Source: Thermoplasmatota archaeon
GTDB lineage: Archaea; Thermoplasmatota; E2; DHVEG-1
Assembly (NCBI GenBank): GCA_030605515.1
Contig: JAUWIE010000087.1
Coordinates: 1 to 6,437 of the forward strand
Length of the DNA stretch: 6,437 nt
Direction: 5' to 3'
Shown: in pieces, positions 1 through 6,309 of the stretch
How the letters are laid out: each line of letters starts with the position of its first letter
Position numbering within the stretch: position 1 is the first letter of the stretch
Notes under the pieces: model-generated
What the model was told of the DNA's origin: nothing
The model's input: only the letters and a program-made list of their open reading frames with translations
Database searches by the model: none
Translations under genes and position numbers: made by a program

Positions 1-1
1 T

Positions 2-67
2 GAGGCATTCATAAGGAAAATGAGACCTGAAACTCTCTTTGGGATGTTTCAAGATTTGATTGAGTAA
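2..67 (+). CDS. C-terminal fragment of an unrecognised protein
   Basis: An open frame enters from the left edge and ends at TAA 65-67, giving the last 21 residues of a protein (visible tail RKMRPETLFGMFQDLIE). The tail is amphipathic and probably helical, and it reads as ordinary coding sequence. I do not recognise a family from so short a piece. The other two plus frames hit stops within this stretch (TGA at 1-3 and 28-30, TAA at 12-14), which supports this frame. It could belong to the same transcription direction as the large genes, but a 232-nt AT-rich gap before the next secure gene makes a shared operon doubtful. Confidence 0.55.
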   Translation, partial: EAFIRKMRPETLFGMFQDLIE

Positions 68-82
68 AGGAGTTGAGACAAA

Positions 83-244
83 ATGATTATGAAGGAAAAC
101 GATATTATCGTAGAAAAACGAAATAATATCCGGACTCTACACTCTATCAATATTATGACAAAACTTAAATTCAACTATGATGTATTAAATTTAAAAACAA
201 TTTTTATAAATGTCATATATAATGGAAAATATTATATAGATTGA
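83..244 (+). CDS. Possible small hypothetical protein (53 aa)
   Basis: A 53-codon frame runs from ATG 83 to TGA 242-244. An SD-like AAGGAG (67-72) lies 10 nt before the ATG and overlaps the stop of the upstream gene fragment, so translational coupling is conceivable. The product starts MIMKENDIIVEKRNN and becomes rich in Ile, Asn, Tyr and Lys. It has no clear membrane segment or recognisable motif. Its second half overlaps the most AT-rich part of the leader, including the promoter candidate for the next gene, so part of the frame may be open by chance. The first codons after the internal ATG at 89 resemble those of the next gene (MKENDIIV versus MKKNDKLV). It may be a genuine small protein, a decayed 5' end, or noise. 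Confidence 0.3.
   Translation: MIMKENDIIVEKRNNIRTLHSINIMTKLKFNYDVLNLKTIFINVIYNGKYYID
224..238 (+). promoter_or_regulatory. Candidate BRE/TATA promoter for the tandem peptidase genes
   Basis: GGAAAA followed by TATTATATA fits an archaeal BRE plus TATA box. A start about 25 nt downstream of the TATA centre would fall near 255-260, leaving roughly a 40-nt leader that contains the GGGGGAT ribosome site before ATG 300. The surrounding sequence is so AT-rich that other matches exist, such as TTTTTATAAAT at 201-211. This is therefore the best-placed candidate and not a firm call. Confidence 0.35.
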
Positions 245-251
245 TGTAAAT

Positions 252-267
252 ATACTAATCTAAGTAT
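252..267. repeat. Imperfect palindrome near the predicted transcript start
   Basis: ATACTAATCTAAGTAT forms a 16-nt inverted repeat: a 5-bp outer arm, one A-A mismatch, one more pair, and a 2-nt centre. It sits about where transcription would begin if the 224-238 promoter is used, which is where an archaeal repressor operator often lies. In AT-rich DNA a match of this length can arise by chance. Confidence 0.25.
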
Positions 268-287
268 TTGACGCTATTATATAATAT

Positions 288-294
288 GGGGGAT
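288..294 (+). promoter_or_regulatory. Ribosome binding site of the first peptidase gene
   Basis: GGGGGAT lies 5 nt before ATG 300, an acceptable but imperfect complement to the archaeal 16S 3' end. The codon immediately before the ATG, in frame, is TAA (297-299), so the coding region cannot extend upstream and the start is fixed. Confidence 0.6.
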
Positions 295-299
295 ATTAA

Positions 300-3194
300 A
301 TGAAGAAGAACGATAAACTAGTAGTATTAGTCGGAGTAATAATCCTTATTCTATCTTCAATTGGGATTTATTACTGGGTACCTGAAAGCGTTGCAGCTAG
401 TAGAGGAGATATTATGGACTTTATAGATATATCTGGTGAGTTATATGATTTACCAGATGCTGTTACCGTTTCTGATTGCAGCCCCTTTTATGCACTTGTT
501 GCAACACCATTGGCTGTTCATTATAATATTGATGGTGAACAAGAGATCATGCCGCTTCTAATAAAGAATTTTGATGATTCATCACGAGCAGTTGAAAGAG
601 CAATAAATGATCAAATTATAAGAAATAACATATTAATTATTGATGGTTCTAAATCAGCAAAGAATGTCTCATTAGAAATAGCGAAAGAATATTGGGCTAA
701 TAGCGATGCTGCTCTAATTATTGAGAACAATGAACCTGGATATAACTTTGGTGTCATTGCTACTCCACTTGCTTCTTATCTAAGTATCCCTGTTATAGTC
801 ACTGATGAGATTGATCAAGATGTAATGAAGGTATTTACTAAACTCGGAGTAGAAAACACAATTATATGTGGAGAAAATATCGAGGGATATGGTAATTTTT
901 TAAAATTTGATACTGTAGAAGATATTGTTAATGTATCAATTGAGTTATTACTTGAGAAATTTGGAGATATTGATTATCTTACAATTACTAACCCAGTTGA
1001 TGCTTGGCCTCCTGAAGTTTTAGATAATGAGTATATCCCACTTGGCCCTGTCACAATGAATACGGGTGCTACCACAGAGCTTATAAAATCTATACGTGGT
1101 GCTGCAGGGGGAATTGTTGGTACATTTACAATTCCGAAAGATTATAAATATGCTCTAGTGAAATTTGAAGGTATTAATCTTAATACTGAGAATGTTGATT
1201 TACTAGGTGATCAAGTTTTCTTCTCATGTGGGCCTATTGGTGAAGAATTTCCAGAAGAACTACAAAAATATGAGATAATTGCAGGTAGTACTGGTGGCGG
1301 TGGTATTCCAGTGAGAGATTCAAATGGTAACATAATTGAGGATAAATGTTATAGCGAAGCAGTTCTGTATGACCGAGGTGGAGTTGAATATCAAGTTAAC
1401 GCAAGACCTAGCTGGTTAGCAAGTGACACTGGAGAAGTAATGGTAAAGATAACTGTTGAAAAATTAAGTGACCCGGTTTACCCGATGATGAAAAGTCTTT
1501 CAGCAACAGCTCCATATCTAACTGCTTATCATAAAGGATTGATTTTTGGAAAACCTGAGTTTGCTTTTGCAGCAGATGATAATACTTTGTACATGGGAGA
1601 ACGCTCCCCTGGATTCTATATGCCACGTAGAAACCCTCGTTTAGCAGATCCTTCAAACGATCATATATATAAGATTCATGAGCAGATAAATACTGTATTA
1701 GCAAAACTAGCAGGGATTACAATTGAGCGAGAATATGATATAAAAAGTTTACAAGATCATTACAAACAAGATCCAATAAATATTGCATTAGTTGGTGGTG
1801 CTACTGTTATCCCACAGTACATATATGAAAGCCCGATGGATCCTGTTCTGCCTCCTGAGGATGTAGTTTATTATGTTGGAGCTGGGGTTCCAAGTGATTT
1901 CATTTATGGAAATATCGATCCAAATCCAATGGATTGGTCTAGTCAGTCACCAGATTTATACAGTGAATATCCAATACAGGAGAATATTGTAGGTAGGATT
2001 ACAGGTTGGGATGCTCAAGATGCAAGTGCTCTTATCGCTAGAACTGTTTTTTATGATGAAATAATTGATACTCTTGAGGATTGGAAAGATAATGCTGTAT
2101 TACAAATGGGCGGAGGAAACGATTTTCAGAAACCATTTATTCGTTACAAGATATTTGGTGAGCTCCTTAATTTGATCAGTCGTGGAGAGCCAATGAAAAT
2201 GGCGACAGGAGCTGGTTATCTAAATGGTCTTGCACTAAAAAACAATGTATTGGATCCACTTGGTTTTGAAACTGAATATCTTAGAGAAAATGAGGCTACA
2301 TATCAAGGTTTCAGTAATGAAGCAATTGATACGCTTAAGAAAGCTAATCTGATAAATAGAGTATTGTTATCAAAATGGCAGATTAAAAAAGAGTTAGGTG
2401 TTGATGTTGTAAAAGGCAAAGAATTGCAAGAGAACAGTAATTTCATCCTTGCAAATGCACATGGTAATCAGCATATGTTTGGTATGGGTGATGTGGGTAT
2501 GTATAGTCTTGGTCTTGGTCTTCCAAATGGTTTACTTGAACGATTATTTTCAAAGGTTGCAACAATTCTGGGATTTGGACCTGGTCTATCATTAAGTGAT
2601 CATGGATATTATAGTACGCGAAATGTTGAAAACATGGATCTAGGTCCTTCTTTTTTATGGATTGAGAGTTGTATATGTGGTAAAATCGATGGAGTTTACC
2701 CAACACAGGGTATAGGACAGGCTTATCTTCATTCAGGTTGTAACGCAGTTATTGCATCAACCACAAGCTCCAATGTTCCTGGAGGATATATTGAACCTAA
2801 GAATACAAAATATGATTTCCCAGGTCAGACTCTTTTTAGGTATATAAAAGCTAGTTTGAATGCGAGAAAAGGAATTTACCCAGAGCAGCATTTTGGTTTT
2901 AAAATTTATCAGGATTTGTGTGAAGAACTAAGGGAAGAGGATGTCAGTATTGGTTATGCGTTTAGGGAAGCTCGGAATCGATATTTACCTGAAGATGCAG
3001 ATGCAAAGTTTTGGTGGTCACCACCACTTAAAGTTACAGGAATACGAGATATTGATGAAAATATTCAACAAAATATAGCAAGTATGGCTAGTTCTGATTA
3101 TAATGAAATGATGGATAACAAGTTTATGTCCTTCCAGGAATATACATTATATGGAGATCCCGCATTTGTTCCTTATGTTCCAATAAATGATTAA
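300..3194 (+). CDS. Secreted C25 (gingipain-like) cysteine peptidase, first tandem copy, with cell-wall-binding-2-like N-terminal module
   Basis: Likely an exported or membrane-tethered clan CD endopeptidase of 964 aa. Residues 7-27 form a hydrophobic export segment after a Lys-rich start; a possible cleavage site follows VAA (31-33). Residues about 58-215 resemble cell-wall-binding repeat 2 and contain two related strands, LVATPLAVHY (66-75) and VIATPLASYL (152-161), followed by KLGVENTIICG (181-191). Residues about 260-390 look like a beta-sandwich with a Gly-rich loop STGGGGIPVRD (330-340). A conserved APYLTAYHKG (404-413) opens the peptidase half. The C25 signatures are an acidic NIDPNP loop (538-543), ENIVGRITG (561-569) with ALIART (577-582), AHG with predicted catalytic His721, IESCICG with predicted nucleophile Cys791, SIGYAFREARNRY (883-895), and the end motif LYGDPAF (950-956). 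It has no C-terminal anchor or sorting tail. The stop is 14 bp before the paralogous gene, so the two are probably co-transcribed. Peptidase family is fairly certain; substrate is unknown. Confidence 0.85.
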   Translation: MKKNDKLVVLVGVIILILSSIGIYYWVPESVAASRGDIMDFIDISGELYDLPDAVTVSDCSPFYALVATPLAVHYNIDGEQEIMPLLIKNFDDSSRAVERAINDQIIRNNILIIDGSKSAKNVSLEIAKEYWANSDAALIIENNEPGYNFGVIATPLASYLSIPVIVTDEIDQDVMKVFTKLGVENTIICGENIEGYGNFLKFDTVEDIVNVSIELLLEKFGDIDYLTITNPVDAWPPEVLDNEYIPLGPVTMNTGATTELIKSIRGAAGGIVGTFTIPKDYKYALVKFEGINLNTENVDLLGDQVFFSCGPIGEEFPEELQKYEIIAGSTGGGGIPVRDSNGNIIEDKCYSEAVLYDRGGVEYQVNARPSWLASDTGEVMVKITVEKLSDPVYPMMKSLSATAPYLTAYHKGLIFGKPEFAFAADDNTLYMGERSPGFYMPRRNPRLADPSNDHIYKIHEQINTVLAKLAGITIEREYDIKSLQDHYKQDPINIALVGGATVIPQYIYESPMDPVLPPEDVVYYVGAGVPSDFIYGNIDPNPMDWSSQSPDLYSEYPIQENIVGRITGWDAQDASALIARTVFYDEIIDTLEDWKDNAVLQMGGGNDFQKPFIRYKIFGELLNLISRGEPMKMATGAGYLNGLALKNNVLDPLGFETEYLRENEATYQGFSNEAIDTLKKANLINRVLLSKWQIKKELGVDVVKGKELQENSNFILANAHGNQHMFGMGDVGMYSLGLGLPNGLLERLFSKVATILGFGPGLSLSDHGYYSTRNVENMDLGPSFLWIESCICGKIDGVYPTQGIGQAYLHSGCNAVIASTTSSNVPGGYIEPKNTKYDFPGQTLFRYIKASLNARKGIYPEQHFGFKIYQDLCEELREEDVSIGYAFREARNRYLPEDADAKFWWSPPLKVTGIRDIDENIQQNIASMASSDYNEMMDNKFMSFQEYTLYGDPAFVPYVPIND

Positions 3195-3196
3195 AA

Positions 3197-3203
3197 AGGT
3201 GAT
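3197..3203 (+). promoter_or_regulatory. Ribosome binding site of the second peptidase gene
   Basis: AGGTGAT, a strong match to the archaeal SD, lies 5 nt before ATG 3209 and just after the TAA of the upstream gene. An in-frame TGA at 3200-3202 rules out any longer start. The tight placement supports translation from a shared mRNA. Confidence 0.8.
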
Positions 3204-3208
3204 ATATT

Positions 3209-6031
3209 ATGAACGGTAAGCAGAAAATTATAATATCAGTATTTGCAGCGTTTTTTTTAGTTGCGACATGTTTAAATGATATAGCCCTTGGTGATTCTGA
3301 AGAGACTTCTGATAAAATAATGAATACTGGTTTTACGGGTATTCCCTCAGCAATTGTTGCTAGTGATTCAAACCCATTTTATACTTTGATTGCAACACCA
3401 CTTGCAATCAGTTATAATGAGTTGGGTGAACAAAGAGTAATACCACTTTTTATTAAAGATCTTGATGAGCCTTCAAAGGCGGTTATTCGAGCTGAGGAAC
3501 AAATAGGAAAGAGTTCCAATGTTTTTGAAATATCGGATAGTCTTAGTCCAAAAGATACATCGCTTTTTGTTGCAGCGGAATTCTGGGAATCAAGTTCTAG
3601 TGTATTAATACTTAGAGAAGATGATGAAGGATATAATCTGGGTGTTGTTGCAGCTCCTCTAGCAGCTTACCTCAATATGCCTATAATTATCAATGATAAC
3701 GATACAATTGATCCTGATGTTCATGATGTTCTAAAAAAATTAAATGTTACTGATTTGTATCTTTGTGGGAATTTTAGTAATATGATTGTTAGCTCTATGA
3801 TGAAGGTAACGAAATTTAATACAGTTGAGGAAATTATTGACTACTGTCTCGAAGTAATTAAAAATCGATTTGGTCATGCTATTGATTATATCACAATTGC
3901 AAATCCTCTTGATGTCACTTATCCAAATGTAATTGAAACTACAATAGAACAGTTTAATGGTACAGTATCTTCGTCAATTGTTCTTCCTACACAGTTTGTA
4001 AACCAAATAGTTAAAGGGAATACGGTAAGTCTTCATGAATTTACAATCCCTGCAGATTATAAATATGTTCAGTTGAAAATTGATTTAGCTAGTATTAGCT
4101 CAGAGTTTGCTGGCTCTCTTGGTGATCGTATGTTTATGACAATCGATAGCCCTGATGGAGAAAGATATGTATATGCTTCAACAGGTGGCGGGTTACCAGT
4201 TCGTGATACAAGTGGGAAAATCACAACAGATAGGCTTCATTTTGAGACAACTATTTATGATAAACCAGGAACCTATACAATTCAGGTACTTGGCCAGTTT
4301 TTTGCTTTAAAAGAAGGCGAATATGATCTAGTAATTACTCTAGATAGACTTGATAGTCCTATTGTTCCATTGATGCCTGATTTATCATCAATGGCACCAT
4401 ATTTAACTGCATATCATAAAGGAATTATTTTTGCAAATACAAGTTTTGCTTTTGCAGCTGATGATCATGTTAAATATAAAGGTTCAACCTGTCCAGGTTC
4501 TAGTCAACCTGGTACAAATCCTAATCTACTAGAGCCCTCAAATACTCATACAATGCAAATTCATGATAAATTAAATATATTGCTTGGTAAAATTGCAAAT
4601 ATTTCAGTTGATAATTTAGAGCAACTTAGAAACCATTACAAGGATAACCCGATATATATAGCAATTACTGCTGACCCAACTATGGTTCCGATGTACTTCT
4701 ATAAAAACCCTGATGGTAAACCTGAGGACCCAGTTCATATTATGGGTTTTGCTGTTCCTAGTGATTTCATTTATACCGATATCGATCCTGATCCGTCTGA
4801 TCCTGAGAATAATACTTTTTCATACTGGCCGTTTATGGAAAATATTGTAGGACGGGTAACTGGTCAGAATGTTCAAGATTGCAGTGCTCTTATTGCACGA
4901 ACTGTTTTTTATGATGAAATAATCGATGATTTAGGTGATTGGAAAGATAATGCTCTTGTGCAGACTGGCTGTGGTCTTGAATTCCAGAATCTACCTATAG
5001 CTACAAGACTTAGTCATATTCTCTATGCTGGTAGAGACGAACCTACAAAGTTTCCCACCGGTGAGAGTACATTTATTAATAGAAGGCTTCGAGATGATAT
5101 GGCTACAGGTGATTTTAATGTCAAAAACACAATGGGACTTACATCACAACGAGAAGGTTTCTCCAGGGAAGATCTAAATGAAATAAAAAAAGCTGGTCTA
5201 ATGAACCGGTTATTATTCCCTAAAACAATAATTAAGTTATTAAACTCAGATAAGAAGGTAACCGGTGGGCAGGATCAACTAGATAGTAACCTCATTTTTA
5301 CCTTTGCGCACGGATTCTATAATCTATACGAAGCCGGAGATGTTTTTATCGACTCAAGAGGTTTCCCATTTCTTACACCTCTATCACGTATATATCCGTA
5401 CATCAGAAGCAGCCTTTCAAATAAGGGATCTTTTGATATTCGATCTGTAGAAAACATGGAATATGGTCCTAGTGTAATTTTTGTTGAGAGTTGTATTACT
5501 GGTAGAACAGATGGTATCAATGGTGAAAACCTACTATCTCAAATTTATCTTCACGCAGGTGTAAACGCATTTATTGGTGCAACAAGAGTAACAGCTGACC
5601 CAGGATACCTTGAACCACGTCCTCTTCCAGGTGGATGGGGAATTGGAATTCTTGGATTATTAAAAGCTGTAATTAATTATAGGTTAAAAGATGAATATCC
5701 TGATCTTCATTTCGGTGCAGTCATAGCTGAAGATTTCATCTTCAGTCTTATTGAAGAAGATGCAACAACAGGTCTAGCACTTCGAAATGCGAAAAACATG
5801 TACCTTGAGAAAGATGCAAACTCAACGTTTTTATGGACACCACCACTCTCAATAAGCACAGGTAATCCAATAATTGATGAGGAAATTAAGTCTTTAACTG
5901 AAAATAATGATGATGGGTTATTTGGTAACAGTCGAACAAGGACTCTTGGTAAAAAATATGTAGCTCTACACGAGTTTCAACTCTACGGAGATCCAGCGTT
6001 TAATCCTTATCAACCAATAAATAACGGATAG
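3209..6031 (+). CDS. Secreted C25 (gingipain-like) cysteine peptidase, second tandem copy
   Basis: A 940-aa paralogue of the preceding gene with the same module order. A cleavable signal peptide is likely: hydrophobic core about 7-22, and a signal peptidase I type site ALG|D after residue 28, so this copy may be released whereas the first may stay tethered. The cell-wall-binding-2-like part holds LIATPLA (60-66), VVAAPLAAYL (146-155) and KKLNVTDLYLCG (176-187). The beta-sandwich-like insert runs from FTIPADYKY (278-286) to about 385, with STGGGLPVRD (324-333). APYLTAYHKG (396-405) is identical to the first copy. The peptidase half has the acidic DIDPDPSDPE run (524-533), ENIVGRVTG (544-552), AHG with predicted catalytic His701, VESCITG with predicted nucleophile Cys762, and LYGDPAF (925-931). 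The His-Cys spacing is 61, against 70 in the first copy. No C-terminal anchor is present. Both dyad residues are retained, so this is not an obvious pseudoenzyme. Substrate is unknown. Confidence 0.85.
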   Translation: MNGKQKIIISVFAAFFLVATCLNDIALGDSEETSDKIMNTGFTGIPSAIVASDSNPFYTLIATPLAISYNELGEQRVIPLFIKDLDEPSKAVIRAEEQIGKSSNVFEISDSLSPKDTSLFVAAEFWESSSSVLILREDDEGYNLGVVAAPLAAYLNMPIIINDNDTIDPDVHDVLKKLNVTDLYLCGNFSNMIVSSMMKVTKFNTVEEIIDYCLEVIKNRFGHAIDYITIANPLDVTYPNVIETTIEQFNGTVSSSIVLPTQFVNQIVKGNTVSLHEFTIPADYKYVQLKIDLASISSEFAGSLGDRMFMTIDSPDGERYVYASTGGGLPVRDTSGKITTDRLHFETTIYDKPGTYTIQVLGQFFALKEGEYDLVITLDRLDSPIVPLMPDLSSMAPYLTAYHKGIIFANTSFAFAADDHVKYKGSTCPGSSQPGTNPNLLEPSNTHTMQIHDKLNILLGKIANISVDNLEQLRNHYKDNPIYIAITADPTMVPMYFYKNPDGKPEDPVHIMGFAVPSDFIYTDIDPDPSDPENNTFSYWPFMENIVGRVTGQNVQDCSALIARTVFYDEIIDDLGDWKDNALVQTGCGLEFQNLPIATRLSHILYAGRDEPTKFPTGESTFINRRLRDDMATGDFNVKNTMGLTSQREGFSREDLNEIKKAGLMNRLLFPKTIIKLLNSDKKVTGGQDQLDSNLIFTFAHGFYNLYEAGDVFIDSRGFPFLTPLSRIYPYIRSSLSNKGSFDIRSVENMEYGPSVIFVESCITGRTDGINGENLLSQIYLHAGVNAFIGATRVTADPGYLEPRPLPGGWGIGILGLLKAVINYRLKDEYPDLHFGAVIAEDFIFSLIEEDATTGLALRNAKNMYLEKDANSTFLWTPPLSISTGNPIIDEEIKSLTENNDDGLFGNSRTRTLGKKYVALHEFQLYGDPAFNPYQPINNG

Positions 6032-6073
6032 AAAAATAGCAGGAATCACGTGTTCTTGAATTAAATTTCTACA

Positions 6074-6096
6074 TTCTTTTTTTTCTTTATTCTTTT
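6074..6096 (+). terminator. Oligo-T terminator after the peptidase genes
   Basis: A pyrimidine run with eight consecutive Ts (6077-6084), then further T clusters to 6096, begins about 45 nt after the second peptidase stop. Archaeal RNA polymerase terminates on such T tracts without a stem-loop, and no convincing hairpin precedes it. Its position between the coding region and the independent tRNA promoter fits the end of the two-gene transcript. Confidence 0.6.
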
Positions 6097-6126
6097 AGAA
6101 AATAGGAGAGTTTATATTTTTTCCAA

Positions 6127-6140
6127 TTAGTAGGTACTAA
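6127..6140. repeat. Short perfect inverted repeat in the spacer
   Basis: TTAGTA-GG-TACTAA is a 6-bp inverted repeat with a 2-nt centre. It lies between the oligo-T tract and the tRNA promoter and shares the hexamer TACTAA with the palindrome at 252-267. It may be a protein binding site or chance in AT-rich sequence. Confidence 0.2.
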
Positions 6141-6166
6141 ATTTAAGTATAGGAAACATTATTCAC

Positions 6167-6179
6167 GGAAGATATAAAG
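6167..6179 (+). promoter_or_regulatory. BRE/TATA promoter of the initiator tRNA
   Basis: GGAAGA followed by TATAAAG matches the archaeal BRE plus TATA arrangement. A start about 26 nt downstream of the TATA centre would be near 6202, giving a 5' leader of roughly 10 nt for RNase P to remove. No better element lies closer to the tRNA. Confidence 0.5.
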
Positions 6180-6211
6180 TATTAATAGAATGGTAAAAGG
6201 CTACTCATCAT

Positions 6212-6286
6212 AGCGGGGTGGGGTAGCCAGGAAATCCCGACGGGCCCATAACCCGTAGATCAGTGGTTCAAATCCACTCCCCGCTA
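6212..6286 (+). tRNA. Initiator tRNA-Met (anticodon CAT)
   Basis: The full cloverleaf can be drawn. The acceptor stem AGCGGGG (6212-6218) pairs perfectly with CCCCGCT (6279-6285), followed by discriminator A6286. The D stem GGG/CCC is 6221-6223 with 6236-6238. The anticodon stem ACGGG/CCCGT is 6240-6244 with 6252-6256, around the loop CCCATAA with anticodon CAT at 6247-6249. The T stem AGTGG/CCACT is 6262-6266 with 6274-6278, around TTCAAAT. The A1-U72 pair and the three G-C pairs next to the anticodon loop mark it as an archaeal/eukaryotic-type initiator, not an elongator. No intron is present and CCA is not encoded (TTC follows). Position 33 is C instead of the usual U. Confidence 0.97.
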
Positions 6287-6290
6287 TTCA

Positions 6291-6295
6291 TTTTT
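6291..6295 (+). terminator. Oligo-T end of the tRNA transcript
   Basis: Five Ts begin 5 nt after the mature tRNA 3' end, a typical archaeal termination position. The run is short, so read-through is possible; transcripts passing it would run antisense to the transposase gene. Confidence 0.4.
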
Positions 6296-6309
6296 CGTAT
6301 TTGTTAAGT

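Noticed and set aside
275..283. ATTATATAA as the TATA box of the first peptidase gene
   Set aside because: Transcription about 25 nt downstream would begin at or after the ATG at 300, and the ribosome site at 288-294 would be lost.
1408..1704. 98-codon minus-strand ORF inside the first peptidase gene
   Set aside because: It lies wholly within a well-supported coding region, has no recognisable motif and no convincing ribosome site; it is a shadow frame.
2601..2609. His768 (DHG) of the first peptidase as the catalytic His
   Set aside because: It is not conserved in the second copy, while the AHG His (721/701) is present in both within the expected hydrophobic-strand context.
2443..2706. 87-codon minus-strand ORF over the active-site region
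   Set aside because: His/Tyr/Gln-rich composition is what the antisense of this segment produces; the plus frame carries the conserved motifs.
3260..3274. Possible lipobox (LVATC) in the second peptidase signal peptide
   Set aside because: Thr directly before Cys does not fit the usual Gly/Ala/Ser, and a better signal peptidase I site (ALG) follows.
5317..5520. 67-codon minus-strand ORF inside the second peptidase gene
   Set aside because: Shadow of the conserved Cys region; no independent support.
6047..6052. CACGTG palindrome after the second peptidase stop
   Set aside because: The symmetry does not extend beyond six bases, so no hairpin terminator or clear operator is supported.
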